Source: Schumannella soli
GTDB lineage: Bacteria; Actinomycetota; Actinomycetes; Actinomycetales; Microbacteriaceae
NCBI RefSeq assembly: GCF_006517435.1
Contig: NZ_VHQG01000005.1
Coordinates: 62,672-126,671, forward strand
Direction of reading: 5' to 3'
Length of the DNA stretch: 64,000 nt
Made by a program: the position numbers and the translations under genes
The notes under the pieces: model-generated
Database searches by the model: none
The model's input: only the letters and a program-made list of their open reading frames with translations
What the model was told of the DNA's origin: nothing
Shown: positions 24,212 through 33,100 of the stretch, piece after piece
How the letters are laid out: every line of letters begins with the position of its first letter
Numbering within the stretch: the first letter of the stretch is position 1

Positions 24212-25918
24212 ATGATCCTGACGAACGCCCTGGTGCGCACCTCGGATGCCGCCCTGCCGCTCGCCGACACCGTCGTGATCGAGGGCGACCGGATCGTCTT
24301 CGTCGGCACCCGTGCTGACTGGGAGGCGTCGGGATCCGCCGCTGCCGCTGCCTCCGGTCACGAGATCGTCGACCTCGACGGGCGCACCGTCGTACCCGGC
24401 CTGATCGACGCGCACGCGCATCCCGGGATGGTCGCCAAGAGCCTCTGGCATGTGCGCCTGCCCTGGACCGAGAACGTCGACGAGATCCTCGCCTTCGTAC
24501 GCGACTACGCCGTCGCCCATCCGAAGGAGGAGGCGCCGTTCCTCTACTTCGAGTACTACCCGAGCACGGCCTTCGGCGACGACGAGCCGACGCGGCAGCT
24601 GCTCGACACCGCCGTCAGCGACCGGCCCGTGCTGCTGCAGGACTTCAGCGACCACGAGCACTGGCTCAACAGCCGCATGCTCGAGCTCATGGGCGTCACG
24701 CGTGACACACCCGATCCGGTCCCCGGCCTCGAGATGTTCGTGCGCGACGCCGACGGCGAGCCGACCGGAGTCGCCCGCGAGCAGGTCTACCGGCACTTCC
24801 TCGAGCCGATGTACGAGGCGATCGGCTGGCGTCCGCCCGAGCAGGTCACGCCCGAGCGCGTCGCCGAGTTCTTCGGCTTCATGACCGAGAGCGGGGTCAC
24901 GTCTCTCTTCGAGGCCTTCATCGACGACGAGCAGTCGCTCGCCTCCGTCGCCGAGCTCGACCGCCGCGGCGAGCTGAACATGGTCTACGAGGGGGCCCTG
25001 CGGTTCATCAACCGCAGCGACCTGCCCGAGGTGATCGACCGTCTGAAGACCTGGCAGGCGCGCTACGGCAGCGAGCGGGTGCGGGTGCGCACGCTCAAGC
25101 TGTTCTACGACGGCACCAACGAGAGCGGCAACAGCGCCGTGCTGAGTCCGCTCGAGGGCGCGGATGCCGGCGGCGCCTTCGGTCAGATCGCCTTCGACGA
25201 CCGCGAGCTCACCGAGTGCCTGCTGATCGCCAACGCCGCCGACGTGGATGCGCACATCCACCTGGTCGGCGACCGCGCCTTCCGCTCGGCCTGCGACGCG
25301 GTCGCCGCCGCGCGCCAGCGGTGCGCGGGCGACGGCACGGAGTGGCGCATCCAGGTCGCCCTGGCTCACTGCGAGCTCGTCGACCCGGCCGACATGGCAC
25401 GCCCGGCCGAGCTCGGCATCATCGTGAACTGGACCCCGCACTGGTCGGGCGGCTACTTCGGCGAGGAGGCGCGCACTCACCTCGGCGACGAGCGCTGGAA
25501 CCGCATGTACCGCTTCGGCGAGATCGCCGCCGCCGGCACGACGCTGACCTTCGCGAGCGACGTCGTCACGAAGTACGAACTGCACCGGGGCGCGCCGCTG
25601 TTCGGCATGCAGGTCGCCGCGACGCGCGTCGACCCCGAGTATCCGCTCGACGGCGAACGCTACCCGGGTGGTGTGCGCCCGCATCCGGACGCCGTGCTCC
25701 CTGTCGAGCTGCTGCTCAAGGGCTACACGATCGACGCGGCGAAGCAGCTGCGCATCGACGACCGGGTCGGCTCGATCGAGGTCGGCAAAGTCGCGAACCT
25801 GACCGTGCTCGCCGACGACCCGGTCGCGGTCGACCCGGCGGCGCTCGCCGCGCTGCGGGTGGATGCGGTGCTCTTCGAAGGCCGCGTCGTCGCCGGCGCT
25901 CTGCCAGGACGGGACTGA
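24212..25918 (+). CDS. YtcJ-type metal-dependent amidohydrolase
   Basis: The 568-residue protein has the amidohydrolase_3 layout: an N-terminal beta-sandwich strand (MILTNALVRT), VVPGLIDAHAHPGM with the HxH metal pair, DAHIHLVGDRAF, a later His in ALAHCELV, and the catalytic Asp in LTFASDVVT. The C-terminal sandwich ends GSIEVGKVANLTVLADDP. Relatives hydrolyse amides, cyclic ureides or N-acyl compounds, and the exact substrate is unknown. The ATG at 24212 is chosen because a -10 lies exactly 7 nt upstream. An ATG 18 nt earlier lies inside the operator. The APC permease gene follows 52 bp later and probably brings in the substrate. Confidence 0.87.
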   Translation: MILTNALVRTSDAALPLADTVVIEGDRIVFVGTRADWEASGSAAAAASGHEIVDLDGRTVVPGLIDAHAHPGMVAKSLWHVRLPWTENVDEILAFVRDYAVAHPKEEAPFLYFEYYPSTAFGDDEPTRQLLDTAVSDRPVLLQDFSDHEHWLNSRMLELMGVTRDTPDPVPGLEMFVRDADGEPTGVAREQVYRHFLEPMYEAIGWRPPEQVTPERVAEFFGFMTESGVTSLFEAFIDDEQSLASVAELDRRGELNMVYEGALRFINRSDLPEVIDRLKTWQARYGSERVRVRTLKLFYDGTNESGNSAVLSPLEGADAGGAFGQIAFDDRELTECLLIANAADVDAHIHLVGDRAFRSACDAVAAARQRCAGDGTEWRIQVALAHCELVDPADMARPAELGIIVNWTPHWSGGYFGEEARTHLGDERWNRMYRFGEIAAAGTTLTFASDVVTKYELHRGAPLFGMQVAATRVDPEYPLDGERYPGGVRPHPDAVLPVELLLKGYTIDAAKQLRIDDRVGSIEVGKVANLTVLADDPVAVDPAALAALRVDAVLFEGRVVAGALPGRD

Positions 25919-25970
25919 CGGGCGTCCCGACCGGGGCGTCCGAGGTGAACATGCAAGGAGGCACGAGCAC

Positions 25971-27377
25971 ATGACGACAGTGGAGCAGGGGCGCCCGGCC
26001 CCGAAGCTGCGACGAGTGCTGACCCTGCGGCTGCTGGTGGTCTTCGGCATCGCCTACCTCGCGCCGACCGTCGTCTTCGACCAGTTCGGGGTGACGACCG
26101 AGAAGACCGGCGGCATGCAGGCGCTCGCCTTCGTCATCACCACGATCGCGATGTTCTTCACCGCCTACAGCTACTCCCGCATGGTCAAGGCCTACCCGCG
26201 CGCCGGCTCGGCCTACACCTACGTGCAGCGCTCGGTGAACCCGTGGGTGGGGTTCTTCACCGGCTGGGTCATGCTGATCGACTACCTGCTGCTGCCGATG
26301 ATCTGCTACCTCCTGCTCGGCATCTACATGCACGACGTGCTGCCGATGATCCCGGTCGCCGTCTGGGTCATCGCCGCCGCGGCGTTCGTCGCGGTGTTCA
26401 ACATCATCGGCGTGCGCGCGGCCGGTCGGGTGAACTCGGTCGTCGTCGTGGCGCAGGTCGCGTTCAGCCTGGTGCTCGCGGTCGTGCTCGCGGTCGTCGT
26501 CGCCCAGGTGAGCGGTCCGCTCGGGCTGTTCGACTCGCGTGCCGTCGTCAACCCCGACACCTTCGACTTCGGCAAGGTGCTCGGCGGTGCCGCGGTGCTG
26601 GCGACGTCGTTCCTCGGGTTCGATGCCGTGTCGACCTTCGCCGAGGAGACGGTCGAGCCACGCAAGACCGTCCCTCGAGCGGTGATGCTGGTCAGCGTCG
26701 GAGCGGGCGTCGGGTTCTCGGTCATCTCGTACGTCATGAACCTCGCCTGGCCGACCGCCTATCGCGACATGAAAGACCCGAACGTCGGCATCCTCGAGCT
26801 GTTCCAGCACACGGGGATCGAGTGGATCAAGGTCCCGTTCCTCATCGTCGACAACGCCTCGAGCCTCGTCTGCGCGATGGCGGCGCTCGCCGCGGTGTCG
26901 CGCATCCTCTACGGCATGGGACGCGACGGCGTGCTGCCGCGGCGCGTCTTCGGCCGGCTGAGCCCGCGCTTCCAGACGCCGGTGTTCAACATCCTCATCA
27001 CCTCGGCCGTGTCGCTGACGGCGATCTTCTACGCCGACGACCTCTTCGGCGCGGCGTCGCTGATCAGCTTCGGCGCGATCACCGGCTTCGTCTTCGTGAA
27101 CTACTCGGCGATCAGCCACTACTTCATCCGCGGTCGTCAGCGGCAGGGGGCGGATGTCGTGCGCAATCTCGTGCTGCCCGGCATCGGCGTGATCATCAGC
27201 GTCGTGCTCTGGTTCGGCATCGACATGGACGCCAAGCTGCTCGGCCTCGCCTGGCTGGTGCTCGGCGTGATCTACATCGCGATCCGCTCGAAGGGATTCC
27301 GGGTTCCGCCCACCCCGATCGATCTGGACGAGACCGGTGCGCTGGACATGACGGAGCGCGACGCGGCGCGCGGCTGA
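25971..27377 (+). CDS. APC-superfamily amino acid/polyamine permease (PuuP-like)
   Basis: The 468-residue protein has twelve hydrophobic segments with APC features: FGIAYLAPTVVFDQFG on the first helix, YSRMVKAYPRAGSAYTYVQR, FLGFDAVSTFAEETVEPRKT on helix 6, and SRILYGMGRDGVLP. The FGxxSxxxFDxxG-like region and the E-E-T-x-x-P-R motif are close to putrescine importers. AAGGAGG precedes the ATG. It follows the amidohydrolase under TetR control. It is clearly related to the permease at 44820-46241, so the window holds two such systems. The substrate is an amine or amino acid derivative by inference. Confidence 0.88.
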   Translation: MTTVEQGRPAPKLRRVLTLRLLVVFGIAYLAPTVVFDQFGVTTEKTGGMQALAFVITTIAMFFTAYSYSRMVKAYPRAGSAYTYVQRSVNPWVGFFTGWVMLIDYLLLPMICYLLLGIYMHDVLPMIPVAVWVIAAAAFVAVFNIIGVRAAGRVNSVVVVAQVAFSLVLAVVLAVVVAQVSGPLGLFDSRAVVNPDTFDFGKVLGGAAVLATSFLGFDAVSTFAEETVEPRKTVPRAVMLVSVGAGVGFSVISYVMNLAWPTAYRDMKDPNVGILELFQHTGIEWIKVPFLIVDNASSLVCAMAALAAVSRILYGMGRDGVLPRRVFGRLSPRFQTPVFNILITSAVSLTAIFYADDLFGAASLISFGAITGFVFVNYSAISHYFIRGRQRQGADVVRNLVLPGIGVIISVVLWFGIDMDAKLLGLAWLVLGVIYIAIRSKGFRVPPTPIDLDETGALDMTERDAARG

Positions 27378-27431
27378 TTGGCGGTGGTGCCGACGTTCCG
27401 CGGGATGCGCCCTCAGGCTGCGGAGCCGGCC

Positions 27432-27908
27432 TCAGCCGTCCGCGCCGTCGTGCAGCACTGCCGCGAGCTTGCCGAGCGCCGCGGTCGCGGTGACGAGCGC
27501 GGCGCGCTCCTCGGGTGAGAGCACCGCGTGGGCGGCCTCGTGCAGCTCGGTGGAGCGACGGCGGCGCAGCTCGACGATCGTCGCCGAGCCCGCCGGGGTG
27601 GTCATGATCAGCACCCCGCGCGCGTCCGCCGGGTCGGGGGAGCGCGTCACGAGGCCCTGCTTCTCGAGGTCGGCGACGGTGGCGCTCATCGTCTGGTGGC
27701 GCACTCGGCGTCGGCGGGCGAGCGTCGCGATGCTCTGGGGACCGTCGCGTTCGAGGAAGCCGAGCGCCTCGATCTGACCGTCGGGCGTCGACTCGGTGCG
27801 GCGGATCGCGCGCACGCTCTCGCCGATCGAGGCCCGGAACGCGTCGGCCTGGTCGAGGGTGAAGTCGCCGGCGCGCTGTGAGTCGCCCGCCTCCGCTCGC
27901 TCGGTCAT
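27432..27908 (-). CDS. MarR-family regulator
   Basis: The 158-residue protein has the winged-helix MarR core: QIEALGFLERDGPQSIATLA, recognition helix RRRVRHQTMSATVADLEKQG, and the wing VTRSPDPADARGVLIMTTPAG. AGGATGAG stands before the ATG at 27908. A GTG at 27926 in the same frame would coincide with the predicted transcription start, 7 nt after a TATAAA -10, and is an equally possible leaderless start. It is divergent from the metallo-hydrolase gene and shares a perfect 19-bp palindrome with it, its likely own operator. Confidence 0.87.
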   Translation of the reverse strand: MTERAEAGDSQRAGDFTLDQADAFRASIGESVRAIRRTESTPDGQIEALGFLERDGPQSIATLARRRRVRHQTMSATVADLEKQGLVTRSPDPADARGVLIMTTPAGSATIVELRRRRSTELHEAAHAVLSPEERAALVTATAALGKLAAVLHDGADG

Positions 27909-27932
27909 CCGCTCATCCTGCCGCACGCGTCA

Positions 27933-27957
27933 TTTATACAGTCAGACTGTATATAGT
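27933..27957. promoter_or_regulatory. MarR operator overlapping two divergent -10 elements
   Basis: TATACAGTCAGACTGTATA (27935-27953) is a perfect 19-bp palindrome. On the plus strand TATAGT (27952-27957) ends 7 nt before the ATG at 27965. On the minus strand TATAAA (complement of 27933-27938) ends 6 nt before the GTG at 27926. One bound dimer would shut both genes, giving autorepression plus control of the hydrolase. Confidence 0.85.
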
Positions 27958-27964
27958 GCGAGCC

Positions 27965-28609
27965 ATGGAACTCACCAAGCACACCCACGCCACCATCGTG
28001 CTGAGCAACGCGGACCGCAGCCTCGTGATCGACCCCGGCTCCTACACCCCGAACTCCGCCGAGCTCGTCGCCGCGACGACCGCCGTGCTGATCACGCACG
28101 ACCACCCCGACCACTACGACGCCGGCATCCTCACCGCGGCCCTCGCCGCCCAGCCCGAGCTGCGCGTCTGGGCGCCCGCGAACGTCGCCGCCGAGCTCAC
28201 CGCGGCGGGCGCTCACTCCGATCGCGTCACCGCCGTCGGTGCGGGCGACAGCTTCGACGCCGCCGGATTCCCGGTCGAGGTCGTCGGCGGAACGCACGCC
28301 GTCATCCACTCCGACATCCCCGAGATGAGCAACGTCGGCTACCTCATCGCCGGCGACGTCTACCACCCGGGCGACGCGTACTTCGTGCCGTCGGCGCCGG
28401 TCACGACGCTGCTTGCGCCGACCTCCGGACCGTGGGCGAAGCTCGGCGAGCTCGTCGACTTCGTGCGCGCGGTCAAGCCGGTGCGCGCCATCCAGATCCA
28501 CGACCTCATGCTCAGCGACGCCGGCAAGGGCTCCTTCGCCCAGTTCGCGCAGCAGCTCACCGGCATCGAGCTCGTCACCCTCGCCGACGGGCAGAGCATC
28601 ACGCTCTGA
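27965..28609 (+). CDS. Metallo-beta-lactamase-fold metal-dependent hydrolase (UlaG-like)
   Basis: The 214-residue protein has the metal motif THDHPDHYD (His45, His47, Asp49, His50), a further GTHAVIHSD and a late IQIHDLMLSD, as in UlaG/YycJ-like hydrolases. The Cys-free short form lacks any attached domain. Such enzymes cleave lactone, phosphodiester or ester bonds, and the substrate is not predictable. The ATG appears to be the transcription start (leaderless), as TATAGT lies 7 nt upstream. It is controlled by the divergent MarR through the palindrome at 27935-27953. Confidence 0.82.
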   Translation: MELTKHTHATIVLSNADRSLVIDPGSYTPNSAELVAATTAVLITHDHPDHYDAGILTAALAAQPELRVWAPANVAAELTAAGAHSDRVTAVGAGDSFDAAGFPVEVVGGTHAVIHSDIPEMSNVGYLIAGDVYHPGDAYFVPSAPVTTLLAPTSGPWAKLGELVDFVRAVKPVRAIQIHDLMLSDAGKGSFAQFAQQLTGIELVTLADGQSITL

Positions 28610-28645
28610 GCCGGCGGTCAGCGGTCGTCTCCGCGGCGCGACGGC

Positions 28646-29005
28646 TCAGCGCGTGCCGCCGCCCACTGTGTCGGCGGCCTCGCGGATCAGCTCGCGGATG
28701 CGGTCGTCGAACTGGTCGAGCTCGCGCAGCGAGTAGCGATGCATCGTGATCTTCTTCGTCGTGGCGAAGGCGGTGCGCGGCGCCGGGTCGTCGACCTCGC
28801 GCAGCAGCTCGACTCCGAGCTCGAGGTAGTGGCTCTTGATGTACGCGGAGGCGAAGGAGCGCCGGCGGGCGTAGGTCACATCCGCCGAGTGGATGCGCTC
28901 CTCGACCCCGTCGAGCGAGCGGCAGAAGTCGCGGAACGCGGTGAGCTTCGCGAGGTCCTCGTCGTCGAGCCCGCGGGTCAGCCCACTCCAGGTGCCGTCG
29001 GCCAT
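28646..29005 (-). CDS. Small protein resembling DUF5655 family
   Basis: The 119-residue protein has a C-terminal half that resembles DUF5655 proteins: GVEERIHSADVTYARRRSFA, HYLELGVELLREVDD, TKKITMHRYSLRELDQFDD. These are small alpha/beta proteins of unknown role, sometimes attached to DNA-modification or transport genes. AGGAG lies 7 nt before the ATG at 29005; a longer reading would run into an upstream hairpin. It is convergent with the hydrolase gene (36 bp apart). No function is assigned, and the family call is moderate. Confidence 0.6.
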   Translation of the reverse strand: MADGTWSGLTRGLDDEDLAKLTAFRDFCRSLDGVEERIHSADVTYARRRSFASAYIKSHYLELGVELLREVDDPAPRTAFATTKKITMHRYSLRELDQFDDRIRELIREAADTVGGGTR

Positions 29006-29035
29006 CGTCTGCTCCTGTCGCTCATGTGTCGAGGG

Positions 29036-29097
29036 GAGTTCGTGCCTCCGAGTCGGTATGACGTCGCGATACCGACGCGAAGGCACGAATCCGGACC
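29036..29097. repeat. Long inverted repeat (hairpin B, TTCGTGCC family)
   Basis: GTTCGTGCCTCCGAGTCGGTAT pairs with the stretch ending AAGGCACGAAT over a 9-nt loop with about four mismatches. It sits between the aldo/keto reductase gene and the DUF5655-like gene on the minus strand and may terminate the former. Its ends match hairpin A at 19626-19687. Confidence 0.6.
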
Positions 29098-29116
29098 ATC
29101 TCGCAGCGACGGCGGG

Positions 29117-30046
29117 TCAGGGGAGCGTGTGACCCGCCGCGGTGAAGAGGCGGTACCACTCCTCGCGGCTCAGGTCGACGCCGCCGCCGGCGGCCGACTC
29201 GATCACCCGACCCGGGTTGGTCGTGCCGAGCACGGTCTGGATGTTCGCCGGGTGGCGGGTGATCCAGGCGACGGCGATTCCGGTCGGCGTCACGCCGTGC
29301 GCGGCCGCGATCTCGTCGAGCGCGTCGTTGAGCTCGGAGTAGTTCTCGCGGTCGCCGATGAAGACGCCGTCGAAGAAGCCCTTCTGGAACGGCGACCACG
29401 CCTGCAGGGTGATGTCGTTCAGGCGGGCGTGATCGAGCATCCCGTTGTCGCGGTCGATCGACTGGTCGAGCTTCACCATGTTCGCGGCGATGCCCGACGC
29501 GATGATCGGCGCGTGCGTGATGCTCAGCTGCACCTGGTTGTAGTCGAGCGAGACGTTCAGCGAGCGCTTCAGCAGGTCGATCTGCAGCGGGGTGTGGTTC
29601 GAGACGCCGAAGCTGCGCACCTTTCCGCTCTGCTTGAGCGTGTCGAAGGCCGCGGCGACCTCGTCGGGCTCGACGAGGGTGTCGGGGCGGTGCAGCAGCA
29701 GCGAGTCGAGGTAGTCGGTCTTCAGCGCGGCGAGCGACTCGTCGACGGTGGTGAGGATGTGCTCGCGCGAGAAGTCGAACATCCCGGGCCGGATTCCGAC
29801 CTTGCTCTGGATGATCACCTTCTCGCGATCCGCGGCGCTCACCGCGCCCGCGTCGCCGAAGCGCTGCTCGCACTGGTGGCGCGAGCTGCCGTAGATGTCG
29901 GCGTGGTCGAGCATGTTGATGCCGTTGTCGAGGGCGGTGCGCACCAGCGTGCGGATCTGCTCGTCGTCGAGCTCGCTGATGCGCATGAGGCCGAGCACGA
30001 CGGTGGATGCCGGCTGGGCCAGGTTGGGCAGGTCGAGGGTCTTCAT
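29117..30046 (-). CDS. Aldo/keto reductase (YdhF-like)
   Basis: The 309-residue protein is a (beta/alpha)8 reductase with GLMRISELDDEQI, the catalytic Asp-Tyr pair in NMLDHADIYGSS, Lys in IQSKVGIRPG, His in DSLLLHRPD, FGVSNHTPLQIDLL, and the NADPH-binding end TVLGTTNPGRV. The order and the long YNQVQLSITH insert match the YdhF group of oxidoreductases. They reduce carbonyls with NADPH, but natural substrates are rarely known. AGGATGGGCGC precedes the ATG, the same leader as in front of the large aminotransferase gene upstream, 68 bp away, so the two may be one unit. Confidence 0.88.
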   Translation of the reverse strand: MKTLDLPNLAQPASTVVLGLMRISELDDEQIRTLVRTALDNGINMLDHADIYGSSRHQCEQRFGDAGAVSAADREKVIIQSKVGIRPGMFDFSREHILTTVDESLAALKTDYLDSLLLHRPDTLVEPDEVAAAFDTLKQSGKVRSFGVSNHTPLQIDLLKRSLNVSLDYNQVQLSITHAPIIASGIAANMVKLDQSIDRDNGMLDHARLNDITLQAWSPFQKGFFDGVFIGDRENYSELNDALDEIAAAHGVTPTGIAVAWITRHPANIQTVLGTTNPGRVIESAAGGGVDLSREEWYRLFTAAGHTLP

Positions 30047-30114
30047 GCGCCCATCCTGTCGGCCCGGTGCCCGCCGCCGCCGGGGCTCGGAGGTTCTCGC
30101 CAGTTCGGCGGCGC

Positions 30115-33100
30115 TCACCAGCCCGTCGTCAGCGCCCGGTCGAGCATGTCGACGAAGTAGTCGGCTGAGTCGACGGTGAGGCAGAGCGGCGGCTTGATCT
30201 TGAGCACGTTCTGGAAGTCGCCGGTCGGCTGCATGATGACGCCGAGCTCGAGCAGGCGGTCGCAGATCGCGGCCGTCTCCTCGGTGGCGGGCTCGAGGGT
30301 CTCGCGCGAGCGCACGAACTCGAGCCCGAGGTAGAGGCCCGAGCCGTGCACGGGGCCGACGATCTCGTGCGTCGAGGCGAGCGCGTGCAGGCGTGCGGCG
30401 AGATGGGCGCCGACGACCCGGGCGTTCTCCTGTAGCCCCTCGGCCTGGATGATGTCGAGCACGGTCATCCCGATCACCGACGACACCGGCGATCCGCCCG
30501 TCGACGAGAAGAAGTAGCCGCCGGTGCGGTAGCGGTCGGCGACGGCCTTCGACGTGACGACGATGCCGATGGGATGCCCGTTGCCGACCGACTTGGCGAC
30601 GGCGACGATGTCGGGCACGACATCCTGCTGCTCGAAGCCCCAGAACCACTCGCCGAGGCGGCCGAATCCGACCTGCACCTCATCGGCGATCGCCAGCCCG
30701 CCGAGCTCCCGCACGGCCGCGTAGACCTCGCGCAGGTACCCGTCGGGCAGGGCGACGCCGCCCGCGTTGCCGAAGTAGGTCTCGGCGATGAATCCGGCCG
30801 GGGCGTGACCGGATGCGGCGATCTGGCGGATGCGCTCCACGGCCTCGGGCGCGTAGCGGGCGGCGTCGGCGCCGCGGTGCGTTCCGCGGAAGCTGTTCGC
30901 TGCGTCGACGGTATGCACCCACGAAGGCCGCGTCGCGAGCGCGTTCGGGTTGTCGGCGATCGAGGTCGAGACGGCATCGCTCGCGTAGGTCCAGCCGTGG
31001 TAGGCCTCGCGCATCGCGATCACGTCGCGGCGTCCGGTCGCGGCCATCGCGAGGCGGATCGCGAGGTCGGTCGCCTCCGAGCCCGAGTTGACGAAGAACA
31101 CCGTGTCGAGCTCGTCAGGCAGCAGGGCCGCGACGCGCTCGCCGTACTCGACGATCGCGCCGTAGTTGAAGCGCGAGTTCGTGTTGAGCAGCTCGAACTG
31201 CCGGCTCGCGGCGTCGGTGATGCGCGGATGCGCGTGCCCGACCGAGGTCACGTTGTTGACCATGTCGAGGTAGACGCGGGCGTCGGTGTCGACCAGCAGC
31301 TCGCGCCAGCCGCGCTCGATCTGCGGCGGGCGCGCGTAGTAGTGCTCCTGCACCTCGGCCAGCACGCGCTCGCGCCGGTCGAGGGTCGCGGCGTCGCGGG
31401 CGGATGCCGACGCGGCGGCGAGCTCGTCGAGTCGAGCCCGCACGGGCTCGGCGAGCGCGAAGGCGGTCGTCGGGTCCCCGACGAGGGCGCCCCAGCCGAC
31501 GAGGTAGCCGGGCTCGACGAGCTGCGGGATGGATGCGGGCGCGTCCGCCCAGCGCAGCGTCGCGGTGACCTCACCGCCGGGCACGACGAGGTCGTCGGCG
31601 GCGACGGGCGCGGCCTCGCCGGAGCCGGTGATGACGGGGGAGCCGATCGGGGAGTCCGCGGTGGCGTCGGCGTCGGAGGAGTCGGGCGAGGACGCCGGGG
31701 ACGTTGCGCGGGGGCCGGCTTCCCGGTCGACGCCGACGTGATCGGGCGACGCTCCGAGCGGCGCGCTCGCGAGCGACAGCGTCACCCCGCCGGTCGTCAG
31801 CTCGACGGCGCCGGGAACGGCGCGGGCGGAGATGTGCGCCGGCAGGTCGCGCAGCACGAGGTTGCGGCTCAGCCAGAGGTGGGCGCCCGTCGGCGCCGTG
31901 GCGGGGGAGGCCGGCGTGCGCAGCGGCGCCCCGGCGAGACGCGGCCGACCGGCCGGGACGATCACGGCGCCGACGGTGCTGGCGCGGGCGCTTGCACTGA
32001 TCGCACTCGCGTCGCCCGTGGCACCGCCGCTCATGCCGCCCGACGATCCGACCGCGCTCGCCGCATCCGCTCGTCCGCCGCGCACCGCCGCCGCGATCCC
32101 GCGCAGCAGCGCGCCCTCGTGCGTGAACGCGCCGCGGTCGTTGACCTCGCTCGTGGTGCCGGCATCCAGCATGACGACGGCCTCGCCAGGCGGCACGAGC
32201 GAGAAGAGCTCGGCGGCGGGCCAGCCGGGCGCCGGCGCGAGCGGCAGCCCGAGCGCGTGCCGGATCGTGCGCGCCATGACCGGCAGCGGCACCGACAGCG
32301 CCTGCGTGAGGATGCGGTGCTCGCGGTCGAGCGCCCCGCTCGCGTAGGCGTTGTCGTCGTCGAGGCGCACCTGCGCGCGTCCGCTCAGCACGAGCACGGC
32401 GCCGCGCAGCACGACGAGCGGCCAGAGCGCATCCGCCTCGTCGGGGCTGAGCGGACGCAGCGCGTGGAACGCCCGGATCGCCGGCAGCGCCGACAGCGGC
32501 GTCGCGCCGTCGTGGTGCAGCAGCGACGACACGGTCGTGGCGAGCTCGCCGACCGACCACGAGTCGAGCACGTCGCCGAAGTCGATGATCGCGTCGGGCA
32601 GGGAGCCCGGCGCATCCGGTCGCAGGATGTTGTCGTCGGTCACGTCGAAGTGGCCGAGCTGGCGAGGAAGCCGGTCGGCGAGTGGCGCGAGCGCGGCGGC
32701 GGCGTCGCGGGTGGCGGCGAGCACCTCGGCGCGCACGGCCTCGTCGGGCTCGGCCGGCGCGAGGGTGTCGATCACGCGGGTCGCGTGGCGCAGATCCCAC
32801 TGCAGCACGCGCGCGGAGGCGGGGTGCTCGACGTCGGCGAGCGCGAGCTGCACGCGGGCGGCGAGCTCGCCCATGCGGGCGGCGGTGCGCGGGTTCAGGT
32901 ACCCGGATCCGGTGAGCGTCGACCCGGCGACGAACTCGATCACGCGGGCGTTGAGCCGGCCCTGGCTCGTCTCCCACCAGCCGGAGCACGCGCCGTCCGG
33001 ACCGTGCACGAGCCGGGGGATGCGCAGCTCGGGCGCCGCAGTCGCGACCCTCTCGGCGGCGAGGGTCTGCAGCTCGATCTCGGCATCGCTGAACACCGGA

